Positions 16,519 through 26,383 of a stretch of DNA of 64,000 nucleotides are shown piece after piece. A program made the position numbers and the translations under genes. Where the stretch lies: NCBI RefSeq assembly GCF_002161555.1, contig NZ_NFHZ01000015.1:33803-97802 (forward strand), given 5' to 3'. A model generated the notes under the pieces. The model was not told the DNA's origin. It worked only from the letters and a program-made list of their open reading frames with translations, and did no database searches. How positions within the stretch are numbered: position 1 is the stretch's first letter; each line of letters opens with the position of its first letter. Source of the DNA: Barnesiella sp. An55 (GTDB taxonomy: Bacteria > Bacteroidota > Bacteroidia > Bacteroidales > Barnesiellaceae).

Positions 16519-19059
16519 TTAGTTGTTAAACAGTTTTTCTATCGTGACAATCTGGTAATCGTAAAAATCGCGGGTAGCGCTGTCGGTCGTAGCGGCCCGT
16601 TTCTGCTTGTAGAGCGTGAGTATCTTCTTGAGGGCGCCGCTCATGTAGGGGGCCATTTCGGCTACCGACATCGAAGGCCCTATGGTGAAGCGGGTGAACG
16701 ATTGCTCCCAGGCCTGGTGGCACAACACGTGGCTGCAAGGGAAGGGGGCCCCCTCGAGGTCCACGTCGTCGGTCAGGCGCGAGGTCGAAGCACTCTTGAC
16801 CGGAGTGTTCTCCAGGTTGGAATAGCGGGCCAGCAGGTTGATGGTTTCACTCTGCAGGTCGCGTTCCACCTCGTTCAGTTTACGTCCCTGGTAAGTCGCC
16901 TTGAACACCTCGGCAATCACGTCGTTGAGGTAGCTATCGACGGTGTAGTTTTTCACCGGGTCGATGGCTCCGCCTTCACGGATGCGGAAGAGGGTGGCCG
17001 GTTTGATGAGGCTGGCCGGGAGCGTGCGATGTATCGAGCTGGCATAGTTGACGTTGGCCCCGATGCGTTGCAGCAGATCGGCGGGGGTGAGCCAGTCGCG
17101 ATAGGTGCGTGCCTGGTTGAGTATCCATTTCAACGCTTTCCGTTGGGTTGCCTTGTCGAGGTAGGTATAGGGCAGTGTGTCGTCGCCCTGGCGCACCTCG
17201 GTGTAGAGCACACCGCCTATGTAGGGAACCACGTGGCGCAGATGACGGTTGTATTGTTGCACGAGTGCCGTGTATTCGTCGCGTATGGTGCGGTAGTCCT
17301 TACCCTCGTCGAAGAGCCATTTCTCGAAATTCTTCACGATAATCTTGAGGTTCGATATGGCCATTTCGCCCGCCTTGAAGTGGTCGTTGCTCAGGTCCTC
17401 GGTCTGGTCGGTGGGGTCGTAGGTATCGGGGTACTGTTGGGCACCGAAGGTGTACATGGGGTCCGCTTTCTTCTCGGCTATCCAGCGGTCGAGCGTAGCT
17501 ACCTCGTCTTGCGGGGTGGGTGCATCGGCAATGAGGCGGTAGCCCCAGTTGATGGCATAGATGTCATAGACTCCCAGGATGGGCGGGGTGAGCCGCACGC
17601 CGCGCTCATAGTCGCCGGGTTGTGCCACGAAGTTGTTGCGGGCGTAGTCCATGATGCTGGGTGTGGTGCCATACTTCTGGGTGAACGACGGGCTGCGCAG
17701 CGAGTCGATGGTGAAGGCGTAGCTGGCTCCCATGTTGTGCATGAGTCCCAGTGTGTGTCCTATCTCGTGCGAGGCAACGTAGCGCAGCGATTCGCGCATG
17801 ACGTCGTTGTCGAAGGTCTCTTTTCTAACCCGAGGGTCAACGGCTCCCGTCTGGGCAAACCGCCAGTCGTGTACCAGCGAGATGACGTTGTGGTACCAGA
17901 TGACGTCGGCCGTGAGTATTTCGCCGCTGCGGGGATCGACGTAGCTCGGGCCCATGGCGTTGGCAATGTCGGTGACGGCATATTTTACACAGCTGTACCG
18001 CATGTCGTCGGGGTCGAAGTCGGGGTCGTTCTGAGGATAGTCGCGGGCAATGACGGCATTTTTGAAACCGGCAGCCTCAAAGGCAGTGTTCCAGTCTTCC
18101 ACACCCTGTTTCACGATGTCGCGCCACTTCTCGGGGAAGGCGCTGTCCACATAGAATACGATAGGCTTCTTGGGTTCTACCAGTTCGCCCCTGAAGTAGG
18201 CCTCGCGATCCTCGTCCTTCGGCTCGAGTCGCCAGCGGTGAATGTATTGCGTGCGGTCTATGCGGTCTTTGTCGCTCGTGTAGATGTTTTTTGTACTCGA
18301 GAAGAAACCCACCCGACGGTCGTAGATGCGAGGCCGCATGGGTTGCTCGGGCAGGAGTACCAGCGAGCGGTGCATGGTCACGGTGCAGTTGTTGTCGCCG
18401 GTGAAGCTGAGTACCGAGCGTATCTCGCAGTTTTTGGGGAAACTCTTGGCTCCCAGAATGTAGGAGTTGGCTGCCGTGTAGGTGCCGGTCTTGATTTTGG
18501 AGGATGGGTTGCTGGGCATGGGGCTGATGATCTTCTCGTTGGTCTTGAAGAAGTCGCTCATGTCCACCACCACACTGTTCCCGTTTTGGACCTCGATTTT
18601 GAAAGCCTTGACGATGGGGTCGCCAAAGTTCTTGTCGAACGAGGCAGCGATGGGGTCGTTCTGGTCGATGATGTTGCTGTGCTGTACCAGGTGCATGAAG
18701 ACCGATTGCCCGTTTTTGCTGAATCGTATCATAAAGGGGTCGGTAGTCATCTCGCCGGCCACGAACAGCTTGGGATTGGTGGTGGCAGCCACGCGGCTCG
18801 ACAGCAGGAAGATGCGGCTCATCAGCGAGTCGGGTATCTCGACCAGCAGTTTGTTGTCGGTTGTGATGTGCAGGGTGAACATGCCTTTTTGAGTCTTGGC
18901 TCCTTTGACGAGCTTCTCATACTTCGACTCCTTGGCAGTGGTGTCTTTGACCTGCTCTTTCTTATCCTCTTTTTTACTCTTTCTTTTGGCGTAGCAGTTT
19001 GCGGGGGATGCTCCGGCAATGAGGAGCGTTGCAAGAATCGCCCATACCAGTTTCTTCAT
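16519..19059 (-). CDS. Large exported zinc metalloprotease (DUF5117/DUF5118, metzincin type)
   Basis: About 846 residues from the ATG at 19059, beginning with a signal peptide (MKKLVWAILATLLIAGASPA). A lysine-rich stretch follows, then a DUF5118-like segment (MFTLHITTDNKLLVEIPDS) and a DUF5117-like segment (FMHLVQHSNIIDQNDPIAAS). The catalytic motif HEIGHTLGLMH is at residues 431-441, which is HExxHxxGxxH with three zinc ligands, and SIMDYAR downstream fits the Met-turn. This makes it a metzincin. It should act in the periplasm or at the surface; the substrate is unknown. Alternative upstream ATGs precede the signal peptide. TATTTTTG at 19095-19102 (minus strand) is a plausible promoter element. 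Confidence 0.88.
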   Translation of the reverse strand: MKKLVWAILATLLIAGASPANCYAKRKSKKEDKKEQVKDTTAKESKYEKLVKGAKTQKGMFTLHITTDNKLLVEIPDSLMSRIFLLSSRVAATTNPKLFVAGEMTTDPFMIRFSKNGQSVFMHLVQHSNIIDQNDPIAASFDKNFGDPIVKAFKIEVQNGNSVVVDMSDFFKTNEKIISPMPSNPSSKIKTGTYTAANSYILGAKSFPKNCEIRSVLSFTGDNNCTVTMHRSLVLLPEQPMRPRIYDRRVGFFSSTKNIYTSDKDRIDRTQYIHRWRLEPKDEDREAYFRGELVEPKKPIVFYVDSAFPEKWRDIVKQGVEDWNTAFEAAGFKNAVIARDYPQNDPDFDPDDMRYSCVKYAVTDIANAMGPSYVDPRSGEILTADVIWYHNVISLVHDWRFAQTGAVDPRVRKETFDNDVMRESLRYVASHEIGHTLGLMHNMGASYAFTIDSLRSPSFTQKYGTTPSIMDYARNNFVAQPGDYERGVRLTPPILGVYDIYAINWGYRLIADAPTPQDEVATLDRWIAEKKADPMYTFGAQQYPDTYDPTDQTEDLSNDHFKAGEMAISNLKIIVKNFEKWLFDEGKDYRTIRDEYTALVQQYNRHLRHVVPYIGGVLYTEVRQGDDTLPYTYLDKATQRKALKWILNQARTYRDWLTPADLLQRIGANVNYASSIHRTLPASLIKPATLFRIREGGAIDPVKNYTVDSYLNDVIAEVFKATYQGRKLNEVERDLQSETINLLARYSNLENTPVKSASTSRLTDDVDLEGAPFPCSHVLCHQAWEQSFTRFTIGPSMSVAEMAPYMSGALKKILTLYKQKRAATTDSATRDFYDYQIVTIEKLFNN

Positions 19060-19137
19060 ATCTCGTTTTTTGTGTTTCTTGTTTTTACAAAGTGCAAAAA
19101 TAGAGCAAACCGATTGCAGAAACAAGGGGCAAGGAAT

Positions 19138-19175
19138 AAAAAGCGAGGCAAATGGCTCATTTACCTCGCTTTTTT
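19138..19175 (-). terminator. Terminator after the DUF2156 gene
   Basis: AAAAAGCGAGG (19138-19148) and CCTCGCTTTTT (from 19164) form an 11-pair stem with a 15-base loop. Read on the minus strand it ends in a T run and lies 48 bases beyond the stop of the DUF2156 gene; being A/T-flanked on both sides it could work in both directions. Confidence 0.8.
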
Positions 19176-19222
19176 ATGGTAATTTACACGCCCTTTTGTC
19201 AATCTGAGCGTGACATCGGGGC

Positions 19223-20191
19223 TCAATGCAGATAGGCGTCGAGCGGGATGTTGTACTTTTTCAAGATGGTTTCGGGATTGTACGAGAGTTTGGCCTCGCG
19301 CAGCCCCGGGTCGCCGGCATCATCCTCACGGTTGATGTATTGCAGTTGGGGATGGGTCTCGGTCATATGCTCCGAGTAGAAGAAGTTGATAGCCTCGTAG
19401 GCGCCTGCAATCTCCTTGCAGGCCTTCTCGATGTGCACGATGAGGGTGTCGTTTACGACTTCGCCCACCGAGAAGGCGACAATCTCGCCACCCACACGCA
19501 GCAGTCCGCCTTCGAAAGCCAGGCGGTCATACTCGCGCAACACCTGGGCCACTTTTCCCTCTTCGTAGTTAAACAGCTCGCTCTCCTTGCGGTACTCCTG
19601 GCGATAGCGATCGAAGAAGGCAATCAGCTCGGGCAGATTCTGCGGGGTGATGGCCTCGTACTGGAAGTCGGGGTAGGTGCTCTTGAACTTGTTCACCCGG
19701 TTACGCTTCTTGTTGAAGCGGTGCCCCACAAGAGTCGCCAGGTCGGTAGCCCGGTAGAGGTAGTCGCCCCAGTCGGGCAGTTCGGTGATGGGGCAGCCAT
19801 AGAGTTGAGCGATAGCCTGTGCAGCCGGCTCGGGCACAGCCGAGAGGATGAACGGGACCTTGTGCCGTTGGCAATACTCCTTTAACAACGGCAGCGACTC
19901 GGCCAGTTCGAGGCTGCCCACCGGTACGGCAAAGGCCGTGTTTTGCAGGTGGTCCTCCTCCCCGCCTTTGATAAAGAGGGTGTCGCGACAAATGGCATAC
20001 TCGTAGCCGAAATAATCGACCCACATGTAGATGCCGCCAATCGAGAAGTCGCAAGTGCGGTAATTCTGACGGGTCAAGTAGGGAGTTATCGCAGATAACG
20101 AATCGAGGGTGATGGGTTTGAATACCAGGCAGCAGTCGTTTGCTGCCGATTGTGTAGGCTCGGGGGTGGTGCCCAGTCGGGTTGTCTCCAT
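19223..20191 (-). CDS. DUF2156 (LPG synthase C-terminal-like) protein
   Basis: A 322-residue soluble protein without a signal or membrane segment. It resembles DUF2156, the tandem GNAT-like catalytic domain of lysyl-phosphatidylglycerol synthases: ITPYLTRQNYRTCDFSIGGI, then FNKKRNRVNKFKSTYPDFQYE, LLRVGGEIVAFSVGEVVNDT, and a closing EAINFFYSEHM with REDDAGDPGLREAKLSYNPE. The membrane flippase part of MprF is absent, so it is a stand-alone acyl- or aminoacyltransferase-like protein. The substrate is unknown. The ATG at 20191 gives a leader of about 20 weakly conserved residues. Confidence 0.8.
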   Translation of the reverse strand: METTRLGTTPEPTQSAANDCCLVFKPITLDSLSAITPYLTRQNYRTCDFSIGGIYMWVDYFGYEYAICRDTLFIKGGEEDHLQNTAFAVPVGSLELAESLPLLKEYCQRHKVPFILSAVPEPAAQAIAQLYGCPITELPDWGDYLYRATDLATLVGHRFNKKRNRVNKFKSTYPDFQYEAITPQNLPELIAFFDRYRQEYRKESELFNYEEGKVAQVLREYDRLAFEGGLLRVGGEIVAFSVGEVVNDTLIVHIEKACKEIAGAYEAINFFYSEHMTETHPQLQYINREDDAGDPGLREAKLSYNPETILKKYNIPLDAYLH

Positions 20192-20301
20192 GAATCTTTG
20201 TTTTGCTGGATGGCCAGGTTAAAAAGGCAGGCAGGCGAATGTCGTACACCTGCGTTACAACGTCGTGTTGCAGCCGGTTTTTTCTCTTTTTTGCACTGCA
20301 A

Positions 20302-20518
20302 AAATAGATAATTTTTATCAGTACATATTTATAAACAATCTATTTTGTCTTTTGGTTCCGAAAATTTAAAAATATTAGACAATCTTTTTTATAAAAGATA
20401 TGATATTTTTATTCAATATCTCAATTTGATGCAAAAATATTTTTATTATTGGAAAAATGGTATATATTTGCGGATATTTTGTACTAATTGAATGTAATTA
20501 CTAATTAATAAAAACCAA
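20302..20518 (+). promoter_or_regulatory. AT-rich promoter region of asnA
   Basis: Very AT-rich gap. TATATTTG at 20463-20470 matches TAnnTTTG and lies 49 bases before the asnA ATG. The -33 position (around 20441) is only TTTT. Confidence 0.5.
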
Positions 20519-21553
20519 ATGTCACTAATAATTCCCCAGCGATATAAACTCAAACTTTTACCCGAGACTACCGAAATGGCCATAAAGATGCTGAAGGATG
20601 CTTTCCAGGAGCGTCTGGCCAAGGCACTCAACCTGCGACGGGTCACCGCCCCGCTGTTTGTACTTTCGGGAACCGGGTTGAACGACGATCTCAACGGCAA
20701 CGAGCAGGCCGTGTCGTTCCCTATTGCGGCCATGGGTGGTCGCAAAGCCGAGGTTGTGCACTCGCTCGCCAAGTGGAAGCGAGTGAAGTTGGGAGCCTAT
20801 GATATAGCACCCGGCTTTGGCCTCTATACCGATATGAACGCCATCCGCACCCACGAGGAGCTCGATAACCTGCACTCGCTCTATGTCGATCAGTGGGACT
20901 GGGAGAAGACCATCACCCGCGACGACCGCAACGTCGAGTATCTCAAGGATACCGTGCGCACCATCTACCGGGTTATCAAGGAGTGTGAGGCTCTCGTCTA
21001 TGCCAAGTTCCCTCACATTACCCCCACGCTCCCCGACGAGATAACCTTTATCCACACCGAGGAGCTGTTGCAGCAGTATCCCCACCTCACCCCCAAGGAG
21101 CGTGAGGCTGCTGTGGCCCGTCGCTATGGCGCCGTGTTTCTCATCGGCATCGGGCAGCAGCTCAGCGACGGTACCCGCCACGATGGTCGGGCCCCCGACT
21201 ACGACGACTGGACTACCCCCAACAGCGACGGATACTTGGGACTGAATGGCGATATCATTTTGTGGAACACCGTATTGGATATCCCCTTTGAGCTCTCGTC
21301 GATGGGCATACGCGTCGATCGTGAGGCCTTGCTGCGCCAACTCGACATCTGTGGCTGTCCCGAGCGGGCCCAGCTTAATTTCCACCGAGCCCTGCTCAAC
21401 GACGAGTTACCCCTCTCGATAGGAGGTGGTATAGGGCAATCGCGCTTCTCGATGTTTCTGTTGCAGAAAGCCCACATCGGCGAGGTGCAGGCCAGCATTT
21501 GGCCCGAGGAGCAGATAGCCGAGTGTGCCCGCCACAACATCCATCTGTTATGA
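20519..21553 (+). CDS. asnA: Aspartate-ammonia ligase (asparagine synthetase A)
   Basis: A 344-residue cytoplasmic enzyme that makes asparagine from aspartate, ammonia and ATP, related in fold to class II aspartyl-tRNA synthetases. Characteristic segments are RVTAPLFVLSGTGLNDDLNG, AEVVHSLAKWKRVKLGAYD, GLYTDMNAIRTHEELDNLHS, DQWDWEKTI and the C-terminal class II motif 3 region LSIGGGIGQSRFSMFLLQK. Length is normal. It has its own promoter and is followed by tRNA-Asp, also with a separate promoter. Confidence 0.96.
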   Translation: MSLIIPQRYKLKLLPETTEMAIKMLKDAFQERLAKALNLRRVTAPLFVLSGTGLNDDLNGNEQAVSFPIAAMGGRKAEVVHSLAKWKRVKLGAYDIAPGFGLYTDMNAIRTHEELDNLHSLYVDQWDWEKTITRDDRNVEYLKDTVRTIYRVIKECEALVYAKFPHITPTLPDEITFIHTEELLQQYPHLTPKEREAAVARRYGAVFLIGIGQQLSDGTRHDGRAPDYDDWTTPNSDGYLGLNGDIILWNTVLDIPFELSSMGIRVDREALLRQLDICGCPERAQLNFHRALLNDELPLSIGGGIGQSRFSMFLLQKAHIGEVQASIWPEEQIAECARHNIHLL

Positions 21554-21654
21554 TAGGATTCGTTCTCGATTGATAATGAGATTCTTCTATACAAATCGTG
21601 CGGCGACTCTACGAACCGGCCCGAAAATAATTCTGAATTTTTTGAAACGAAGAG

Positions 21655-21685
21655 TTGCAGAATTGAAAAAAGCGTTCTATCTTTG
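21655..21685 (+). promoter_or_regulatory. Promoter of tRNA-Asp
   Basis: TTG at 21655-21657, a 20-base spacer, and TATCTTTG at 21678-21685 match the Bacteroidetes housekeeping promoter. The tRNA begins 18 bases downstream. Confidence 0.75.
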
Positions 21686-21703
21686 CACTCGCAAAACGAA
21701 ACT

Positions 21704-21777
21704 GGTGCGGTAGTTCAGCTGGTTAGAATACATGCCTGTCACGCATGGGGTCGCGGGTTCGAGTCCCGTCCGCACCG
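21704..21777 (+). tRNA. tRNA-Asp (GTC)
   Basis: A 74-base cloverleaf. The acceptor GGTGCGG (21704-21710) pairs with CCGCACC (21770-21776), with discriminator G. The anticodon loop CTGTCAC gives GTC, and the T arm GCGGGTTCGAGTCCCGT is canonical. CCA is not encoded. Confidence 0.96.
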
Positions 21778-21819
21778 CGCAAAAGCGCCGAGATCAATCA
21801 AGGTCTCGGCGCTTTTGCG
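21778..21819 (+). terminator. Stem-loop terminator after tRNA-Asp
   Basis: A perfect 16-pair stem (21778-21793 with 21804-21819) and a 10-base loop begin immediately after the tRNA. The 3' arm contains a CTTTTG segment and is followed by a pyrimidine-rich stretch rather than a pure T run. Confidence 0.75.
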
Positions 21820-22008
21820 TTTACTCTCTTTCGTGGAATTCGTCCATATTTTTGTCGTTACAGATTCTTTTCCCTTTTTGAAAGAAAAACGTCACACGGC
21901 CGATTGTCTGTTTCAACCTCCATTTTGGTCGTTTCACCGGCAAACAGGGTAGGGGAAAGTATAAAGAAGCTAACTTTGTAACCAGTATAAATTTAGTCTC
22001 TATCACTT

Positions 22009-25000
22009 ATGTTTGCAAAGATCGTACACTTTTCAATCCGGAGGAAGCTGTTTGTAGGGCTCACCACCCTGTTGCTTCTGGCGGGCGGTATATACTCCAT
22101 GCTGACACTGCCCATCGATGCCGTGCCCGACATCACCAACAACCAGGTGCAGATTGTCACTGTGTCGCCCACGCTGGCTCCGCAAGAGGTGGAACAGCTC
22201 ATCACCTTCCCTATCGAGATAGCCATGAGCAACGTGATGAATGTCGAGGAGATTCGTTCGGTATCGCGTTTCGGGTTGTCGCTCGTGACGGTGGTTTTCA
22301 AGGAGGATGTCCCCACGCTGGATGCCCGGCAACTGGTCAATGAGCAGATTCAGATGGTCTCGGGTGAGATTCCGCCCGAGTTGGGTACTCCCGAGCTGAT
22401 GCCTATCACCACCGGGTTGGGCGAGATTTACCAGTATGTGCTCAAGGTGGCTCCGGGTTACGAGGACCGCTACGATGCCATGGAGCTGCGCACCATTCAA
22501 GATTGGATTGTGAAACGTCAACTTTCGGGTATCCCCGGCATTGTCGAGATTAACAGCTTTGGCGGATATCTGAAACAGTATGAGGTGGCCGTTGACCCCG
22601 ATGCCCTCTATTCGTTGAATATTACTATTGGCGAGGTGTTCGAGGCTCTGAGCCGAAACAACCAGAATACGGGGGGTAGCTATATCGAGAAGGTGAACCG
22701 TGCCTACTATATCCGCTCCGAGGGTATGATTAACGATCTGCACGATGTCGAGCAGATTGTGGTGGCCAATCGAGGTGGTATCCCGGTGCACATCGGCGAT
22801 ATAGGTCGTGTGCAGTTTGGCGCGCCTAAGCGGTTTGGGGCCATGACCAAGGATGGCGAAGGCGAGTGTGTGGGCGGTATTGCCATGATGCTCAAAGGAG
22901 CCAATGCCAACGTGGTGACCAAGGAGCTGGAGAAACGGGTGGCCAAGGTGCAGCAGATGCTGCCCGAAGGGGTATCGGTAGAGCCTTACCTGAACCGTTC
23001 GGAACTGGTGAATAGGAATATCTCTACCGTTATACGCAACCTGGTAGAGGGTGCTATCATCGTGTTCCTGGTGCTGATTCTCTTCCTGGGTAATGTACGG
23101 GCCGGCCTGATTGTGGCGTCGGTCATTCCGCTGGCGATGCTCTTTGCTTTTATTCTGATGCGTATTTTCAATGTGTCGGCCAACCTGATGAGCCTTGGGG
23201 CCATCGACTTCGGTATTGTGGTGGACGGATCCATCGTTATCCTGGAGGGCATCCTGGCCCACCTGTACGGGCGGGAGTTGCGGGGGCGCACCCTCACCCG
23301 TGAAGAGATGAATGTCGAGGTCGAGAAGGGGGCCGGTCGGGTAGTACGAAGCGCTACGTTTGCCGTACTTATTATCTTGATTGTATTCTTCCCCATCCTC
23401 ACCTTGTCGGGTATCGAGGGCAAATACTTCACCCCGATGGCCAAGACGTTGGTGTTCTGTATCATAGGGGCTCTCATTCTCTCGGTTACCTATGTGCCCA
23501 TGATGGCTTCGCTCTGTCTCAATCGCCACGTGACGGTAAAGACGACGCTGGCCGATCGCTTCTTTGCCTGGTTGAACCGGGGGTATAAACGAGTACTTCG
23601 TTTCAGCCTGGCCCATATGTGGGGAACTATTGTAGGGGCTTTTGCCGCCCTGTTGCTCTCGCTGCTGCTCTTTACCAAGTTGGGTGCCGAATTTATTCCT
23701 ACCCTCGACGAGGGCGACTTTGCCATGCAGATGACCCTCCCGGCCGGCAGCTCGTTGAGCCGGAGTATTGAGCTCTCACTCGAGGCCGAGAAGCGGCTCA
23801 AAGCTCGCTTCCCCGAGATAAAACATGTCGTGGCCAAAATCGGTACGGCCGAGGTGCCCACCGACCCCATGGCAGTCGAGGATGCCGACGTGATGATTGT
23901 CATGAAGCCCTTCGACGAATGGACCTCGGCATCGAGTCGGGCCGAGATGGTCGAGAAGATGAAACAGTGTCTTGACTCGATCGAGGGGGCCGAGTTCAAC
24001 TTCAGTCAGCCCATCCAGTTGCGTTTCAACGAGTTGATGACGGGTGCCAAGGCCGATATCGCCATCAAGCTCTATGGCGAGGATATGGCCGAGTTGTATA
24101 GCAAGGCTCGCGAAGCGGCTCACTATGTAGAGCAGGTGCCGGGAGCCTCCGATGTGCTGGTCGAGCAGGCCATGGGATTGCCACAACTGCTCGTGCACTT
24201 CGACCGGGCCAAGATTGCGCGTTATGGCATCGATATCGAAGAGCTGAATACCGTTATCCGCACCGCCTATGCCGGCGAGACGGCTGGTGTCGTCTTTGAG
24301 AACGAACGTCGTTTCGATCTTGTTGTCCGCCTGGATAAGAACAAGGTAAGCGACCTGAATATCGACAAGCTGTTTGTCCGCACAAAAGATAACATACAAC
24401 TCCCCGTGAGCGAGGTAGCCAGCATCGAACTGGAGAACGGGCCTCTGCAAATCAACCGCGACGCTACCAAACGTCGCGTGGTCATCGGTGTGAACGTGCG
24501 CGATGCCGATATCCAGCAGGTGGTAAGCCAGATAAGGGAGTCACTCGACAAGAACGTGAAACTGAAGCCCGGTTACTACTTCGAATACGGAGGCCAGTTC
24601 GAGAATCTGCAAAATGCCATCAGCACCTTGACGGTGGTTATCCCCATTGCCTTGATGCTCATTCTGTTGCTGTTGTTCTTTGCTTTCCACAGCGTGACCT
24701 ACTCGCTGGTCGTATTCTCGACCGTGCCCCTCTCGCTCATCGGTGGTATCGTGGCCCTGTGGTTGCGCGGCTTGCCCTTCAGTATCTCGGCCGGTGTAGG
24801 TTTCATCGCCCTCTTTGGTGTGGCTGTGCTGAATGGTATCCTCATGATCAACCACTTTAACGACATCCGTAAGCGAGGCAAATATCCTTTGACGACCAAC
24901 CGTATCATTGCCGAGGGGTGCCCGCATCTGTTGCGTCCCGTATTCCTCACCGGGTTGGTAGCTTCGCTGGGATTCGTGCCCATGGCGATTGCCAAGTCGG

Positions 25001-26334
25001 CCGGAGCCGAGGTACAGCGCCCGCTGGCTACCGTAGTGATAGGCGGTTTGATTGTCTCGACGGTACTCACCCTGATTATTATCCCCGTATTCTATCGCGT
25101 GGTAAGTATCTTGACCGCCAAGCGGTTGCGCCGCAAGAGCCGTCGCTCCATCCGCAAGGCCGCTATGGTCATTGCCCTGCTGGCACTCTCTACTCCCGCC
25201 CTGCAGGCTCAGCAGAGTGTAACATTGGAGCAGGCTATCGAAATTGCCCAAAGCAACCATCCGCGCTTGAAGATGGCTCAGGCCGAGGTCGATCGTGCCC
25301 GGGTTTCGAAAGGCGAGGCCTGGGATGGCGGCAGCACCTCCTTCAGTTATTCGTGGGGACAGTTGAACGGGGCCGACCGCAACGACAACGAGTTGTCTGT
25401 CGAGCAGTCGCTGGGTTCCCTGCTCACGCCCTTCTATAAAAATGCCTTGGCCAACACGCAGATAAGCAAAGGCGAGAATTACCGCGACATGGTGAAGAAA
25501 GAGGTGACGGCCGAGGTGAAACGGGCCTGGGCCTATTACCAGTATGCTTTCCAGATCAACGCCATGTACCGCGGGCAGAAAGACTTGGCCGAGCGGTTGC
25601 GGAACAGTGGCGAACAGCGTTATCTCCAGGGCGATATCGACTTGGCCGAACGGAATATGATTACGGCTTTGGCCACCGACCTGCATACCCGTTGGATGGA
25701 GGCCGCCGAAGAGTTGGCCCTGGCCGAACGCCGGTTTGCCTGGGCCTGTTACAGCGACCAGCCGCTGGTGCCCGTCGATACCACCCTGGCGGTCATGTCG
25801 TTGCCGACCGATGGTCTTTCGCTCTCGTCGCTGCACCTGAACTACTTCAGTGCCCAGGTACAGGAGAAAAAAGATATGTTGAAGATTGAGCGCAGCCGTT
25901 TCTTCCCCGAGATTTCGGTAGGCTATGTGCGCCAGAAGATAGCCCCTCTCTCGGGACTCAACTCATGGATGGTAGGTGTCTCGCTGCCCATTCTCTTCTT
26001 CCCGCAGCAGAGCAGGGCCAAGCAGGCTCGCATCGACCTGCAAATTGCCAACTGGCAGGCCGAGGACAACCGTCGCCAGCTCTCCAACAAGGTGAGCGAA
26101 CTGCAAAGCCAGTTGATTCGTCAGCGCGAGCGGCTCACCTATTACGAGCAGGCGGCTGTCAAAGAGGCCGATGCCCTGCAGAATAGCGCCTTGAAGAAAT
26201 TCCAGGCCAACGAAACCGATATAAGTCAGTTTATCCAGAGCCTGAATACCGCCCGGGAGATCCGGCGGGGCTACATCGAAACGGTTTATGCCTACAACAT
26301 TACCGTACTCGAGCTGGAACTCTATACCGAGTGA
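22009..26334 (+). CDS. Heavy-metal RND efflux pump fused to TolC-type outer-membrane channel (CzcA-CzcC)
   Basis: A 1441-residue protein with two parts. Residues 1 to about 1040 are a CzcA/CusA-family inner-membrane RND pump: twelve hydrophobic segments, a large periplasmic porter loop, and the TM4 proton/metal signature DFGIVVD with D400, D406 and E413, spaced as in CzcA and typical of divalent-cation (Zn/Co/Cd) pumps. A basic stretch KRLRRKSRRSIRKAA then leads into a signal-peptide-like segment from M1053 (MVIALLALSTPALQAQ). The rest is an outer-membrane efflux protein (SVTLEQAIEIAQSNHPRLKM, coiled-coil repeats). The adaptor gene follows 49 bases later. TAACTTTG at 21971-21978 may be its promoter. 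Fusions of this kind are known in Bacteroidetes. Confidence 0.92.
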   Translation: MFAKIVHFSIRRKLFVGLTTLLLLAGGIYSMLTLPIDAVPDITNNQVQIVTVSPTLAPQEVEQLITFPIEIAMSNVMNVEEIRSVSRFGLSLVTVVFKEDVPTLDARQLVNEQIQMVSGEIPPELGTPELMPITTGLGEIYQYVLKVAPGYEDRYDAMELRTIQDWIVKRQLSGIPGIVEINSFGGYLKQYEVAVDPDALYSLNITIGEVFEALSRNNQNTGGSYIEKVNRAYYIRSEGMINDLHDVEQIVVANRGGIPVHIGDIGRVQFGAPKRFGAMTKDGEGECVGGIAMMLKGANANVVTKELEKRVAKVQQMLPEGVSVEPYLNRSELVNRNISTVIRNLVEGAIIVFLVLILFLGNVRAGLIVASVIPLAMLFAFILMRIFNVSANLMSLGAIDFGIVVDGSIVILEGILAHLYGRELRGRTLTREEMNVEVEKGAGRVVRSATFAVLIILIVFFPILTLSGIEGKYFTPMAKTLVFCIIGALILSVTYVPMMASLCLNRHVTVKTTLADRFFAWLNRGYKRVLRFSLAHMWGTIVGAFAALLLSLLLFTKLGAEFIPTLDEGDFAMQMTLPAGSSLSRSIELSLEAEKRLKARFPEIKHVVAKIGTAEVPTDPMAVEDADVMIVMKPFDEWTSASSRAEMVEKMKQCLDSIEGAEFNFSQPIQLRFNELMTGAKADIAIKLYGEDMAELYSKAREAAHYVEQVPGASDVLVEQAMGLPQLLVHFDRAKIARYGIDIEELNTVIRTAYAGETAGVVFENERRFDLVVRLDKNKVSDLNIDKLFVRTKDNIQLPVSEVASIELENGPLQINRDATKRRVVIGVNVRDADIQQVVSQIRESLDKNVKLKPGYYFEYGGQFENLQNAISTLTVVIPIALMLILLLLFFAFHSVTYSLVVFSTVPLSLIGGIVALWLRGLPFSISAGVGFIALFGVAVLNGILMINHFNDIRKRGKYPLTTNRIIAEGCPHLLRPVFLTGLVASLGFVPMAIAKSAGAEVQRPLATVVIGGLIVSTVLTLIIIPVFYRVVSILTAKRLRRKSRRSIRKAAMVIALLALSTPALQAQQSVTLEQAIEIAQSNHPRLKMAQAEVDRARVSKGEAWDGGSTSFSYSWGQLNGADRNDNELSVEQSLGSLLTPFYKNALANTQISKGENYRDMVKKEVTAEVKRAWAYYQYAFQINAMYRGQKDLAERLRNSGEQRYLQGDIDLAERNMITALATDLHTRWMEAAEELALAERRFAWACYSDQPLVPVDTTLAVMSLPTDGLSLSSLHLNYFSAQVQEKKDMLKIERSRFFPEISVGYVRQKIAPLSGLNSWMVGVSLPILFFPQQSRAKQARIDLQIANWQAEDNRRQLSNKVSELQSQLIRQRERLTYYEQAAVKEADALQNSALKKFQANETDISQFIQSLNTAREIRRGYIETVYAYNITVLELELYTE

Positions 26335-26383
26335 ACTTCCCGGTCATTCACACAACAACCCACGTCAAAAAAAACTCAAAGCA

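Noticed and set aside
16702..19182. An 826-residue open frame on the plus strand opposite the metalloprotease gene
   Set aside because: It is the mirror of a real gene: the minus strand has a signal peptide, HExxHxxGxxH and a promoter. The plus frame is open only because of codon bias and has no recognisable domain.
21778..21819. The long stem after tRNA-Asp as a separate small RNA
   Set aside because: Its position directly after the tRNA and its perfect stem fit 3'-end formation; nothing suggests an independent gene.
22033..23616. A 527-residue minus-strand frame
   Set aside because: It is antisense to the CzcA domain and has no family features.
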